Notes: generated from the letters alone by a model not told the origin. Shown: positions 33,873-45,094, numbered from the stretch's first letter. The stretch: DNA of 64,000 nt from Massariosphaeria phaeospora (GCA_011032825.1 JAADJZ010000003.1:2108001-2172000); one strand, 5' to 3'. Translations and numbers: made by a program.

Positions 33873-34685
33873 ATGTTCAGGAGAATCGCAACCGCCGTGC
33901 CCGCCCGAGCCGGCAGACTGCTCGCAAACGGCACCCGACCGAACATTGCTTCTCCACTCCGCACAGCAGCACCCGCCACGGCAGCCGTCAACAGCCGGCG
34001 ACAGTACCACGAAAAAGATAAGTAGCGCTTTGTCCAGACTCCCTTCGCGCGCACCGGGGGTCGGGTCTCTTTCTCTCCTGTATCCGCTCCAGCGCCGTTC
34101 TGTTCGTACGTGGCCGCGACGTTCTGTCAAGCATTGCGCTAACTTCCTCTCACTGCTCGACCATTATAACAAGCCGCGAAATGTCGGGTCCATGTCCAAG
34201 ACCGACGCGGATGTTGGTACAGGCCTCGTCGGTGCCCCAGCGTGCGGCGACGTCATGAAGCTTCAAATCAGAGTCGACCCCAACGACAACACCATCAGCG
34301 ACGTCAAGTTCAAGACGTTCGGGTGCGGAAGTGCAATTGCGAGCTCGAGCTACTTGACGGAGCTTGTGAGGGGCATGACGTTGGAAGATGCGGCCAAGAT
34401 CAGGAACACTGAGATTGCCAAGGAGCTGTGTCTGCCGCCTGTGAAGTGTAAGTTCAAGTCTCTCGACGTCATCAGGAGGGTGATATAGGACCTATGAGGA
34501 TGATTGCTTACTTGAGCCCGGTAGTGCATTGCTCAATGCTTGCCGAAGACGCCATCAAATCGGCCATCTCGAACTACTACACTAAGAACCCTAACGCCCG
34601 ACGATCAGACCTAGGCGGCACGTCTGCACCGCTCCCTAAAGTCGAAGTAGAAACGGTTACCGAGCCGCAAGCTGCGATGGCGTAG
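33873..34685 (+). CDS. ISU1: Iron-sulfur cluster scaffold protein, mitochondrial
   Basis: Join of 33873-34017, 34154-34447 and 34525-34685, 199 residues. It is the scaffold on which [2Fe-2S] clusters are built in the mitochondrial matrix. Residues 1-45 form an Arg/Ala-rich targeting peptide (MFRRIATAVPARAGRLL). The mature part has LVGAPACGDVMKLQI, the cluster Cys in TFGCGSAIASSS and in LHCSMLAEDA, and the Hsp70-binding LPPVK. Intron 2 is ordinary (GTAAGT...TAG). Intron 1 begins ATAAGT and ends CAC; only this junction yields YHEKVLDHYNKPRNVG, the conserved family sequence. The C-terminal 25 residues (SDLGGTSAPLPKVEVET...) are an extension beyond yeast Isu1. Confidence 0.92.
34018..34153 (+). 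other. AT-AC intron (U2-type signals) in ISU1
   Basis: A 136-nt intron starting ATAAGTAGCG and ending TCTCAC. Base 34017 (G) plus TG at 34154-34155 makes the Val codon of HEKVLDHY. The donor is the U2 consensus GTAAGT with G1 changed to A, not the U12 ATATCC. CTAAC at 34139-34143 puts the branch A 11 nt before the final C. No GT-AG pair in this interval restores the frame: the only GT near the donor (34022) is in a phase that does not match the in-frame AG acceptors. Confidence 0.8.
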
Positions 34686-35742
34686 AGCGAAGACGAAATT
34701 GAGACCAAACGGAGCAAAATTGAAACCAGCGCACAGAAGCTGAGTGTGTCTATATGTAGTGGCCTCTGCTCGACGGTAGTACTGTGTGGTTTTGCTTCAG
34801 GGGACTCGCTCCAGGAGACTTATTTGTTCTCAAGTTTTGTCACACCTGGGGACGGAGTCTCGGAATTGGAGTTTGCAATGGAAAAGGCGCTGGGATTGAT
34901 GTGGCTTCTATGCCATCCGCTAGGGGTGCTTAGTCTATCCTAGCGATACCTCAACTACACATTGATAAGTCATCTGAAGTTGCTTGTGCCTTGACAATGA
35001 AAACGAAAAGAATTGGTTTCTTAGACGCCTTGAGTTCTTCGCTGAGGAAGGAGATCAGGACGGAGACACATTGGAAAAAATGGTGTAAGTGTCTCCGAGG
35101 CCACAAGGTGTTCGGCCTGGACGCATCCTATTTCCTTGCCGAAGCCAATAAATAATGAGCCGAGCATCACGCCACTTATGAGTTTGAGCATTACCAATCT
35201 GATAGACAAGAATGGATCTGATAATAAGGCTCAGCGTCATCGGCCGGTCTACGCCTAATTTTCCTTCTGTGTAGGGTAGTACCTAGATATTGCCCAAGAT
35301 TTTGCGCCTTGATGACTTGGGGCACACGTATAGAGGAGCTGGAGAAGAAGTTTTGCATAGCGGCTACTGCCGTCGACTTGATCAATTCAATTACGCGATC
35401 CCTAGGTCTGTGACGAGTTGCTCTCATTTGAATTAAACACAAACACAAACACACAAGACTCCGACTTGCTGTGTCTGATATTCTCCTGGGAGTATCTTCA
35501 GCTAGGGATATACGAAAAGAGCAAGCCTAGGTCTGCAGAGCTGGAGTTGCGTGGTATTACAGTAATAGTCGAGCACAGTCGACTGTTTGTGTTGTCCATC
35601 CTTACAGACATACAGAAATATTCCAACCCGCAAGCACGCCTGTTGTAAAAGACGTTCCATAAGAGGTAACTCCAATAACCAAGTGTATCCAATACCGACC
35701 AACAAACATACATATAGGAGATGAAGTCTTCCCAGCTCAACC
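34686..35742. other. Convergent 3' intergenic region
   Basis: About 1 kb between the ISU1 3' end (+) and the securin-like gene's 3' end (-). Only short frames; no gene, RNA gene or repeat recognised. Confidence 0.5.
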
Positions 35743-37199
35743 TTACAAGCCCTCAGGAAGCTGGAACTGGAAGCCTTCGAAGTCCTCCTCGAGAGGATCA
35801 CCTCCAAGCTGGTTGTTGAAGCTACTAGCCCAAGCGTCCGTACCGTCGTCATCATAATCTTGAAGAAGCAACAGACGCATCTCGTTCTCTACATCCTCAG
35901 GGGTGCGATGCGGCTGCTCCTCTGGAGGTGGCGCTACAAGAGTGGCGCTGGTGGAGGTAGAGCTCGAGCGAGAGAACGCACCACGCGGTTTTGCGGTCAT
36001 GGTGTTCGTACCAGTATTGCGACTGTGGGTAGACGACGCCGTTGTTGGTCGCCGAGAGGAGACTGCAGAGGAAGGTGTGGGTCTTGTAACGTTTGACAAG
36101 GGTTTGCGAGTTGCTGGGCGTGCAGCGCGACCCTGGGCATATCCGATCGTGCTCTTCGAAGCGGCGGTCGCTGCAGCATGGCGAGTAGTAGATGGTGCCA
36201 TGACGGCTTTGGCTGGTTTTCTGCCCGCAACTAAACCGGCTGGAGTGCGGTATTTGGTGGCTGCAGTTGGAGCAACATACGTCCGTCTAGCAATTGGAGA
36301 AAGAGCGGCAGCTGCGGACTTGGCTTTGATAGTCGAAGGACCTAGGGTTTTCTTCGTACCGAGCGTTGTCTGCGGTGCAGATTTTGGTAATGCCTTCTTG
36401 GGAGATTCAATACCAAGATCCCTCCTCATCTCCGCCTCGTCCCTCTCCATGGCCTCAGAGAACAGCCGGTCGAATTCCTTGTCCCTATCCTTCTTATCCC
36501 TAGCAAGCCCCTCCTCGAATTCTCGCTCACCACGTGTACGACCGTCATCTTCGACTGGATTGTGGTATACTTCGTAGATGCCCTTAGTCATATTCTTGCC
36601 TTGGAACATGGGGAACTTGTAGTCGTCCGGCCAACCCTCCATCTCATCCGGGAGCGGAATCTCCTTGGGAGGCATGTATTCAATATCTGGAACATTGTCT
36701 TCCGCTTCGTCTTGGACCTCTGGCTGATGCACCTTGACCTTCGGACGGCGTAGGCGGGGACTGATTTTCTGGGTCTTTGCGGAGCCGGACAGTGGCGCAG
36801 GTGTTTGGAAGGCCTTGGCTCTGGCATTGGTGGTCTTCATGCCCAGAGGCGCGCGATTGCGCGGGCCTATTGATGGTGTCAGCATGCGTATATTCCACAG
36901 CGTACAGACTGGCGCTCACCCGCTGGCGTAACGAAAGCATTGTCTTCCGATTTCCCCCCCTTCTTCGCTGTCATCAACAGATTCTCATTTGCCTTGCCAT
37001 TCGGCTTCAAGACCGACTTGCCAGCCTTCAGCACGGCATTCTCGTCATTGAGCGGGACTTTGTACGGCGTGTTCGGGGCTTTGTGTCCGGGTGTTTTGGC
37101 ATTGAAGCCCTTCAGGCCGGCGTGGAGCGACTTGCCGGCGGCGCCAGCCTGCAGGCTGCGCACACGGTTCTCCTGGTCGTTTGCGGCGAGCATGTTCAT
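35743..37199 (-). CDS. Conserved fungal protein, securin-like candidate
   Basis: Join of 37199-36920 and 36866-35743, 467 residues. The intron starts GTGAGC, has a CTGAC branch and ends ATAG. N-terminal half: KTPGHKAPNTPYKVPLNDEN, then across the intron NRAPLGMKTTNARAKAFQTP. RAPLG plus following residues resembles a destruction box (RxxL) and specifically the RAPLG box I know from fission yeast securin Cut2; a QEN near residue 8 is close to a KEN box. An acidic/Pro segment (DIEYMPPKEIPLPDEMEGWPDD) might be the separase-binding part. The middle is Ser/Thr/Ala-rich and basic; it ends FQFQLPEGL. I infer a securin-like role with low certainty; otherwise it is a conserved protein of unknown function. 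It is divergent from tropomyosin. Confidence 0.75.
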
Positions 37200-37545
37200 G
37201 GTGTTGGTGTCGGTCACTGGGAGCGAGCTGTCGGGCGTGCGGCACTGGCTGGGGCGGGCAGTCGTGTCGCTGGCTCTGTCGCTGTCGCTGGCTCTGTTTA
37301 CGCCGGTTGCTAGGCGAGACCGCGCAGGGAAGCGCGGGGCTTGGCGCGAGACCCTTGTTCCTGCCGAATGGGACGGCGGCGGTCCATGCCCGCGTTATCA
37401 GCCCGGACAAACAGACCTCAGACACTCCTTCAGTCAACAACACCTGCGCCGCACCACATCTGCTCCCACACACGCTCTCTCACCTACAGCCCCTGCTACC
37501 TGCACACCAACCCTCATCTACGCAGACCTTACATTCACCACAGCC

Positions 37546-38224
37546 ATGGAAGCAATCAAGAAGGTGAGGAGTTCTTCCAAATTACCCCGCCGTGTCCCCT
37601 TATGCGGCGCCCTCATACAGCCCCCACCCCTTGTTACCAGAACCCCTGCCTGACAAGAGTCCCACAGCGCATGGAAGCCCTCCGCATGGAGGCCGACGAC
37701 AGCGCCACCAAAGCCGAAGAGTTCAAGGCCAAGGTGAAGACGCTGGAGGCGGAGACCACGCAGAAGGAGCAGGAGATTACCTCCCTCACACACAGGAACC
37801 AAGTTCTTGAGGGCGAGGTGGAGAAACTCGAAACGTCAGTCAAAACCTACAAGGACGAGGCCGGTGCTGGCGCCGCTGCGGGTTCGCAGGCCGAGAGCAT
37901 GCAGCGCAAGATCCAAGTGCTTGAGGAAGAGGCTGAGGAGTCTGACAGGACCATCCGCGAACTGAATGAGAAGTGAGTGTTGCCTTGCCACTGCCTTGTG
38001 CTGGCAACTTACCCCCGTTGGGTGTGGTGCTGGTCTGACTGATGCTGACGCGCACATCCAGGCTCCGACAAACCGACGTCAAGGCTGGCCATTTCGAACG
38101 CAAAGTGCAAGCTCTCGAGCAATCCCGAGACCAGTGGGAAACCAAGTACGAAGAAATGAGCACGAAATACAAGGAGACCAAGGACGAGCTCGATAAATTC
38201 GTTGCCGATATGAGTCAGATCTAA
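37546..38224 (+). CDS. TPM1: Tropomyosin
   Basis: Join of 37546-37563, 37668-37972 and 38062-38224; 161 residues, the same length as fission yeast Cdc8. It binds along actin filaments in cables and the contractile ring. The protein is one continuous coiled coil with heptad spacing, starting MEAIKKRMEALRMEADDS and ending VADMSQI, the short fungal C-terminus. A Gly/Ala break (GAGAAAGSQ) lies near residue 70. The first exon is only 18 nt, as often in fungal tropomyosin genes. Introns start GTGAGG and GTGAGT. The 346-bp gap to the divergent gene on the left shows nothing else. Confidence 0.93.
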
Positions 38225-38614
38225 TCTGGCCTACATCTCTGTTTCATGATTGTTGACAGTCGCCTTCAGTGAGTTGCTGAGCACAATCCAGGATGACTGG
38301 TGGGCGCGGGATCGGTTCGAGAGTTTGACCACCTACCTGCATATTTTGGTCTCTTCAGGGTGGACTGCTGCGATGGATGGGCGGACATGCAATGGACGCA
38401 TTAGAGAATATCTGAGCGTGGCAATACATTGTTTGATGGTTTGTCCCTAGATGATGGTACCCCTTTTCTGCCTGGTACTGATGATTACCGTTGACTGTAG
38501 GCCTCGTTCTAATAAGAGCATTGCAACCCCAGCGAGGTGTGTCCACTGTATCATGCGTGAATGACCAAAACCTTTGTAATACGGCACGATCTCCTAGAAC
38601 AGGGTATCCAATGA
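38225..38614. other. Convergent 3' intergenic region
   Basis: 390 bp between tropomyosin (+) and RRP17 (-). Nothing coding seen. Confidence 0.5.
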
Positions 38615-39328
38615 TTAATTGCTCTTCCGAGCCTGAGCCTGTTTCTTTTTCTTCAAACCCTGCTTCCTCCTCTCCTCCTTTCTCTCGGCTGGTGCTTCAT
38701 ACCGGAACTTTTTCTTCTTCGGCCGATCGACCTTTGGCCTTTCTTTTGTCCACACCTTCTTCGGCTTCTCGTCCCCGTCCTCCCCTTCCTTCCCACTAGC
38801 TTTGTCGTGGCCGATCCCATCCACCTTGTCCTGGCCGACCTGTTCAAACCCCGCCTTGGAGATGCCCACGCTTTCAATCGTAACGGTAGTGTACTTGTCC
38901 TCGTCGACGTATTCATCCTCCTGGTTTATGACTTCGGGCTCAGCGTCCTGAAAGCCTTCCCAGGGCTCGTCATCTTCGTCGCTTGAGGTCGTGTCGCCAG
39001 GTAGGTCGAGATCGCCGTTGGCTTGTTTGACGAGTCTGTTCACTTCTGCGACGTGCTTCTCCAGGTCCACTTTGCGCTGCTGGCGTAACTATAGTGTAGC
39101 CATTAGCTACACATTCAGGTATCCTGGGAGAAAATATGTGCTTACCTCTCGTCTAAATGTAACCTTTTCTTCCTTCTCTCTCTTAGCAGCCTCATCCTGC
39201 GCATGCTTTATGCGCGCCTGCTTGCGCTTGTGGAAACCCGTTAGATATTCTTCGCGTGCGCTAGGATCGAACGAGATTTGGTCGGGAGCGGACGAGCTGG
39301 TCTTTCCCTTTTTCGAGGCTGGCGGCAT
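38615..39328 (-). CDS. RRP17: Rrp17/Nol12-family rRNA-processing protein
   Basis: Join of 39328-39146 and 39088-38615, 218 residues. Rrp17 is a 5'-3' exonuclease acting in 5.8S and 25S rRNA 5' end formation in the nucleolus. The family core is at the N-terminus: ISFDPSAREEYLTGFHKRKQ, a Lys/Arg/Glu-rich helix (ARIKHAQDEAAKREKEEKVTFRRE), then LRQQRKVDLEKHVAEVN after the intron. An acidic middle and a very basic C-terminus (PKKKKFRYEAPAERKEERRK) follow. Phase-0 intron starting GTAAGC. The 329-bp gap to CDC43 on the right holds only its presumed promoter and the 3' side of CDC43. Confidence 0.88.
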
Positions 39329-39657
39329 GGTGGGTGGCTCCGGATGGGAGTTTTTGCGCTTGGTCTTGCAGTATGGTGGGTTTCTTGAAAGTTGAGGTGC
39401 GGTGCTTGTGCTAAAAAAGTTTGGGGGATGGGGCGGGGAAGTTTTTACCGATGTGGCTCGTGTTGTGGCTGGTGTGGCTTACATAAGTGGACGATATCGA
39501 CAACCGTTTTTGTGAAAGGCGACGCCAATGGTGAGCAGAGTGATTTTGAGTGGACTTTGACATCGAAGCTGCAGGTGGTATCGTGGTGGAAGTATGTACA
39601 TAGAACGTAGACGGTGTGCAAACTGCTGAATACTAGCTAAATACCAGGCACAATTAC

Positions 39658-40980
39658 TTAGGCACCAATCTCAACGATGTCTTTTCTCCATGGCAACGAC
39701 TCCAGATGCTGCTTCGCCCTGTTGCTGATACAGAGTGCCACGTCTATATCCTTCAAGCCAGGCTCGCCGAACATGGAGAGTACTAACAAACCAAGGTAGG
39801 AATGAAAGATATCTGGGGGGTCCCCTGGTCCTTTGCCGAAGCCCCCAACGATGTGCTGTGTTTTATCCAACAGCCACCGACGGATCGGCTTGCCATCGAC
39901 GACATCAAGATGGTCTAGGACCTTTAGTGATGCACAGGCCCAGTATCCGTAGCACGTATCGCCAACTTTGTTAGCTCTGCCGTTCAACCCCACCCACTGG
40001 AGCTCAAAGTGGGACGTCGGCTGACCCTTGAAAGACATCTGACCGGCCGTGGACGGATAGCTCTGGAGTTTGAGAAACGAGTGAGCATCGTGACAAGTTG
40101 CTGTTGAGTCCGTCTCATCTCCGAGCGTATCAATATCATCTTCGTCCTCGAGAGTCAACGTCTGCCTAGAGGCTAGCCAGTGCAGTGTCAACGGAAGGTT
40201 CGTGACTCCCCGCAGACGTCCATCTGGAACTTGTGCAGACCTGGGAGGTATGGGGAGACGATCGAGGAAGTAAAGGGAGTGGATGGCGCAACAGGCGAAT
40301 CCAGCATGTGCTTCGTGGTAGGCAGCTTCACTGATGCCTCCGTCATACGTCTCCGACTGTTGCAAGCACGCCACGAATTTGTCCACGTCGATGTCTGGTA
40401 CGCCGTCGACAGGTCCATCAACATTCCCCCGGAGGATCCATCTGATAGCAGTGGCCATGTAGCCGAATCGGGTGTCGCTGCCCCCTTCGACGCGGCCGTT
40501 TTCACCGCGAGTCTCTCCAAAGCTCCCGTCCGGCCTTTGCATGGTCCTCAGCCAGACCAAGATCTCCCTCCTCTTCACCCTGTTTAGATCGTCCCCGAGC
40601 ATGATCAGAATCAGGAGCGCAAAGAAGGTCCCGGGCACGTGAGCCGGATCCCAGAGTCTATTGCCGTCATGTCGCAGGCTGCCAACATCTGTGCCAGGCC
40701 AGGGCCGAAAGCCACCCTCAGGAAGCTGGCAACGGTAGACCCAGTCTATGTAGCCTTGGCGCTCTTCCGCAGAGAGAGCAGCTGGCAGGTCGCCCAGGAG
40801 ATCGAGAGCGGCGATGATGAAGAATGCAAGCGTCATGCGGTTGGAGTCATTGCCCGTGTAGTGGTGGGGCAGGAACGTCTTCAGGTTCCGCCGCCAGTAG
40901 CTGATGTGCCTCGAGTAGTTCAGCGAGCTCTCGCCGGCGGAGAGCGCGAGGCCCGGAGCCATGGGGAGCGGGTGCGGCAT
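39658..40980 (-). CDS. CDC43: Geranylgeranyltransferase type I beta subunit
   Basis: A single exon of 440 residues. The catalytic beta subunit of GGTase I attaches geranylgeranyl to CaaX proteins such as Rho1 and Cdc42. Prenyltransferase alpha-alpha repeats are clear (GGFRPWPG, GSFGETRGENGRVEGGSDTRFGYMA split in the repeat, YDGGISEAAYHEAHAGFACCA, VGGFGKGPG). The zinc ligands are the Asp and Cys of GDTCYGYWA (about residue 342) and the His of DIFHSYLG (about 391). An acidic loop (LEDEDDIDTLGDETD) interrupts the middle. The start ATG (MPHPLPMAPG) is the first in the frame. It is divergent from the RhoGAP gene, whose Rho substrates may be its clients. Confidence 0.92.
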   Translation of the reverse strand: MPHPLPMAPGLALSAGESSLNYSRHISYWRRNLKTFLPHHYTGNDSNRMTLAFFIIAALDLLGDLPAALSAEERQGYIDWVYRCQLPEGGFRPWPGTDVGSLRHDGNRLWDPAHVPGTFFALLILIMLGDDLNRVKRREILVWLRTMQRPDGSFGETRGENGRVEGGSDTRFGYMATAIRWILRGNVDGPVDGVPDIDVDKFVACLQQSETYDGGISEAAYHEAHAGFACCAIHSLYFLDRLPIPPRSAQVPDGRLRGVTNLPLTLHWLASRQTLTLEDEDDIDTLGDETDSTATCHDAHSFLKLQSYPSTAGQMSFKGQPTSHFELQWVGLNGRANKVGDTCYGYWACASLKVLDHLDVVDGKPIRRWLLDKTQHIVGGFGKGPGDPPDIFHSYLGLLVLSMFGEPGLKDIDVALCISNRAKQHLESLPWRKDIVEIGA

Positions 40981-41675
40981 GCACTCAGCCGTGCGCGGTG
41001 TCTTGGCTGGTGTCTATGAATATGTCGCGGCGGCGTGCGACGCGTGGGAGCTTACGGAGCCATCTGCAGACGGCCAGGGCGCAGGGCGTCGAAAGGGTGC
41101 GGCCGTGTTTCGTGAGAGTTATGCCCGAAGAAGCCAAGCAGGAGAGGAACGGCCGAGGGCAGAGCCGGGCGCGCTGGCGGCTGGCGGCTGGCCTGCCCAG
41201 GTGGAGCCCTGAAGGGAGCCCGTGAGCGCTGGAGGTGCCCAGGTGAGCAAACGGCGGCGGCTCGTGACAGGGGTGCGACGGGCGGGCTCGTCGACGCTCT
41301 TCAGCTGGCGCCGCCGCCGCTGTGCTGCGAAAACCGCCTCTCCTGAAGCCAGGCCAGCACCTGCTCGACACCGTCCCCCCAAACCTGCCCACCCACCAGC
41401 AAGCCCTGCGTCTCGTCGCGGCTGCGCTCTTGCTTGCCCCCGAACCCGCATCCACGGCCGTGCCCCTGGAGCTCCCCGACCGTGTCACGCCTGCTGTTGG
41501 ACTCGCATCACCACCACCGGGCCTGGGCGATCCGACTATCCCCAGACTTTCCTTGTCCACGCTCCCTACACACGCCCGCCCGCCGCTCTCCTACCTACCT
41601 GCGAGTCTTTTTGATCTTTCCTGTCGTCCGCTAGCCAGGAGTTCGTTTGGATTTTGATACCCGTGGCGGTGCATC
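40981..41675. other. Divergent promoter region CDC43/RhoGAP
   Basis: About 700 bp, GC-rich. Overlapping open frames on both strands (up to 191 codons) are Arg/Ala/Pro-rich and resemble no family, so I take them as by-products of composition. The last 150 bp is pyrimidine-rich. Confidence 0.5.
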
Positions 41676-44383
41676 ATGGCTTCGGGTTTTGCTGGCTCGT
41701 TTTGGTCGGGCGACTATGCAGGCGGTGCGACCTGCCCCTCAAACTCACCCGCTCTGCTGCCTGTGCTGACCCGCAATAGGACTGGGGGTGCTCTTTGGAA
41801 AGCTCCAGCAGGGCGTCCAGGAAAACCAGCAGATCCTCACGGTTGCCCGCATGCGAGCTGATGCCGAAGAACTATACGGGAACAGCCTGGGCGGCATTGG
41901 GCCAGCCACGGAGCGCATAAGCGGCGGCTTCAGTAGAGATGAGGGGGCCAGCGTACGAAAGGTGGGTCGAGTCTCGCGCCGACTACTTATTGCGCGTGCT
42001 CACACTCTTACAGGCCTTCGAAGGCGTCCGCACCGAGATGGAGTCAGCGGGCCAGAACCACCTCAAGATCGCGTCCAACATACGGGAGCTTGTCGTAAAC
42101 CCCTTCAGCCGCTGGTGCGAGGCACATGCAGCACGTGTGCAGAACTCCCAGGATGACCTCCAATCGCGAATCAAGCTCCATGACCGGCAAGCTGATGCGG
42201 TGCGCAAGTTCCGATCTCAGTACTACAACAAATGCAGACAAGTGGAGGATGTCGAGGAGGAGGACAAGCTTGCTTTCCAGGACCCACAGGCTGAAGTGGT
42301 TCAGAGCCCCAAAATGAAAGTTCCTACCATCAAGATGTCCGAGCCGGAAGATGGTTCCGACGAGCCAATTGAGCTTGGTGACGAGACGTACGATCCCGCT
42401 CAGGTCCAGAAGATACTGACGCACATGTTGGATCACATTAAGCTCAGCGAGGTGAAAGTCCCCATTCTTGGTGTCTACCAAAACTGCTCTCTGGGCGCGG
42501 ACATCACCGAATACATCCAAAAGCACCTAGGGGCCACTAGCGTCAGCTATGCGGAGAGGATCGGCCAGGACATGATTACGAATGGCTTCCTGCGTCTTGT
42601 CGGAAACGTCGGAAATACTTTCGCGAATAGTTCCAGGATGAATTATCAGTGGAAGCCCAAGGTTTTCCAGATCACTGGTGTACCGGATAAGAAGAAGCCT
42701 CTGGAGCGAGCATCGACCGCCATGTCTAATGACAGCTTTACTGTTGACTCGCCGGTCGGCGCTGTACAAGAATATCTTCAGGGGTGGAACCCGCTCAACA
42801 ACCAGTTTCCGAACGAGACTCCCGCGGAGAGACTCCGAAGAGAAGCCCGAGACTCTGATGAACGCTACAAGCAGTCTATAAAGAAGCTTGATTCCCTGCG
42901 ATGCAATCTAGAGGAAGCTATGATAGACCATTTGAAGTTCATGGAGCGTTGCGAGCTCGATAGACTCAAGGCCATCAAGGCCGTTATTCTGGACTTCTCC
43001 GGTGCCGTCAGCAATGTCATTCCTAGTCTGCAGAGCACTGTGGACAAGATGATGCTGTTCCAGGAGACAGTACAACCATTGGGTGATCTCCGGTATTTAC
43101 TCGAGAACTATAGGACTGGCCCCTTTATCCCGAGGGTTACCACCTACGAGAATTACTACAACTCCGTCGACGGTAAGTGAAACGTGATGCCCTGCGACAA
43201 GCAAACGTTGGCTGACAGGCACCTAGAGCAAACCTTCGGCGTGGATCTAGAGGCAAGAGCTCGTTCTGATCGAAAGCGCGTTCCAATCCTCGTCACCACC
43301 GTCCTCACTTTTCTCGATAATCACTACCCCGATCTAGAAGGAGACGAAGTACGTCGTGGAATCTGGCTAGTCGACGTTCCCTTGGCCCAAACCCATAGTC
43401 TTCGAGCTGCAGTCAACACTGGGAAGACATTCCCCCGCGAAATTCTCGATAAATATGATGTGCCTATTGTGGCCAGCGTCTTGAAGCTTTATCTGCTCGA
43501 ACTTCCTGGTACTGATTTCGCTACGGCTTCTGCTTAACAGTGCTAACCACACCACATAGACTCCCTTGTTTCCTCTCACGTCTACGAAATCGTGAAGACT
43601 ATATACAGTTCAACTGCTACCGATGCGTCAGAAGAGCAGCGTGTGTCTGTCATTCAATCGACGCTTGGGCAGCTACGCCTTGCCAACATCGCCACCCTCG
43701 ATGCGATTTGTACCCACTTTACTCGCCTTATCGAGCTGACGTCGGCTGACGAAACCTACGTCAATGCTCTTGCAAACGCGCTCGCCCCATGCATACTCCG
43801 ACCGAAACAAGAGTCAAGCTTGACTATGAATGAGCGCTATAGCTACCGTTTAATCCGGGATTTATTTGCGCACAAAGATGCGATTTTTGGAGAATTAAAA
43901 CGTGCTAGCGCCCTTACGCACTCTTCCTCTGGAGCCCAACGACCACGCGCTATATCGACCGACGAGAGCAATCGACGTGCTAATTATGAGGAACGCAACC
44001 GAGCCATTGCTGCACAACGTTCTCCGCGTACTACATCGCCCGGACCAGGTAGCCGTGTTGGTGGTTCCCACCGCCGCGACCGAAGCCAAACGAGATTTCC
44101 GGTAAACACGTCGTCTCCCACTGAGCGCAGGGGTACCGGAAGTCGCAACTCCTTGGAGGTTCCGGGTAGTGTAGAGAGCAGCCCTATCGTGGAGGGCAAC
44201 GCGACGAATGGAATTTTGGACGGGCCTCAAGAACATCCTGCTCCATCTAGCACCCGAGTACCTCTTCCCAGGAAACATGCTGGAAGCTTGGCTAGAAGTA
44301 ACAGGGACTCAACGGGAAGCCTACGAGGAGAAGACGGCGCTCCAAGAGGAGTTCAGCTCGAGGACAAACCCATGGATGACTAG
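41676..44383 (+). CDS. F-BAR/DEP/RhoGAP protein, Rgd2/Rga8-like
   Basis: Join of 41676-41724, 41780-41961, 42014-43172, 43227-43508 and 43560-44383; 831 residues. The domain order matches yeast Rgd2 and fission yeast Rga8: an F-BAR (starting GSFWSGDYAGGLGVLFGKLQQG) with a DEP domain inserted at about 200-295 (VPILGVYQNC...FLRLVGNVGNTF), the second F-BAR helix part to about 450, then a RhoGAP fold at about 475-650 (VPILVTTVLTFL, LPDSLVSSHVYEIV). The C-terminal 180 residues are Ser/Arg-rich and presumably phosphorylated. It should act at the membrane on Rho GTPases. At the arginine-finger position the sequence is GIWLVDVPL (about 507): Leu stands where active RhoGAPs have Arg. All introns have phases that match. 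Confidence 0.88.
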
Positions 44384-45094
44384 TAGTTGTTCCTTCGGGA
44401 AATTCCTCAGCAAGCACATGGCACTAGAGCGGGCGTGGCGGCGCTACTAGTCTTTTGTATGGCGGATTTGACGGACGGGTAATGGTGAAATATGCGAGGA
44501 CATCAAACGAGACATGTTCTGGCAGCGATGCTTTTGCTGAGTGTGACCCTGAGCTGCCGGTACTATCAGGAGTATGGCATGCAGATTGATGGTTCGGCGG
44601 AGGAAGCGGACGCTGTAACGTCACCTAGGGTAGAGGCTTGGTTCTTTGCGTTTATTTTCTGGCAAAGTGAGCACGAGCATACATATCCAAGACAGCTGTA
44701 TGCGATGCAAATGAGCAGATTCAATTGAAGACCGGCCGCGCAAGAAGCACTGCCGGGCCAAGTGCGGCGCTAGTCAGCTCCAGTGAACGGCACGGCGGCA
44801 CCCCCACAAGAAGCAAGTTTCGGTGCATGAGGCTGGGACACCCAGCCCGGTCTCTGCCTCGACACGCTGGGCATCTCACTCACGCCTCACCGGCTCGCTT
44901 TTAAGTCGCCGCCTGCCGCTCGTCCAGGCCCGCCGCGACCTCTCCGTTCGCTTTTGGCGCATCGGAACCTCGCCCACGGCGCGCGGTCCAATCCGCGCTG
45001 TTGCAACCCCACATCCGATCGGCCCACGAATCACAGCTCGATCGCATTTCGGCCAGACATCTGCATCGTTTACCAGTACGCTCGCAGGCGCGCC
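44384..45094. other. Intergenic between RhoGAP and Arg/Ser-rich gene
   Basis: About 700 bp. Short frames only; the last 250 bp is C/G-rich leader sequence of the next gene. Nothing else seen. Confidence 0.5.

Noticed and set aside
34018..34153. A U12-type (minor spliceosome) AT-AC intron in ISU1
   Set aside because: The donor is ATAAGT, not ATATCCTT, and the branch is CTAAC without the TTCCTTAAC consensus.
33544..34488. A 314-codon frame that includes the ISU1 core without splicing
   Set aside because: Its first 200 residues resemble nothing and bypass the mitochondrial signal at 33873. The read-through exists only because the AT-AC intron happens to be open at its 3' end in this frame.
37341..37976. 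A longer tropomyosin frame starting at 37341
   Set aside because: It reads through the first intron; only the 18-nt exon MEAIKK plus RMEALRMEADDS gives the standard 161-residue tropomyosin.
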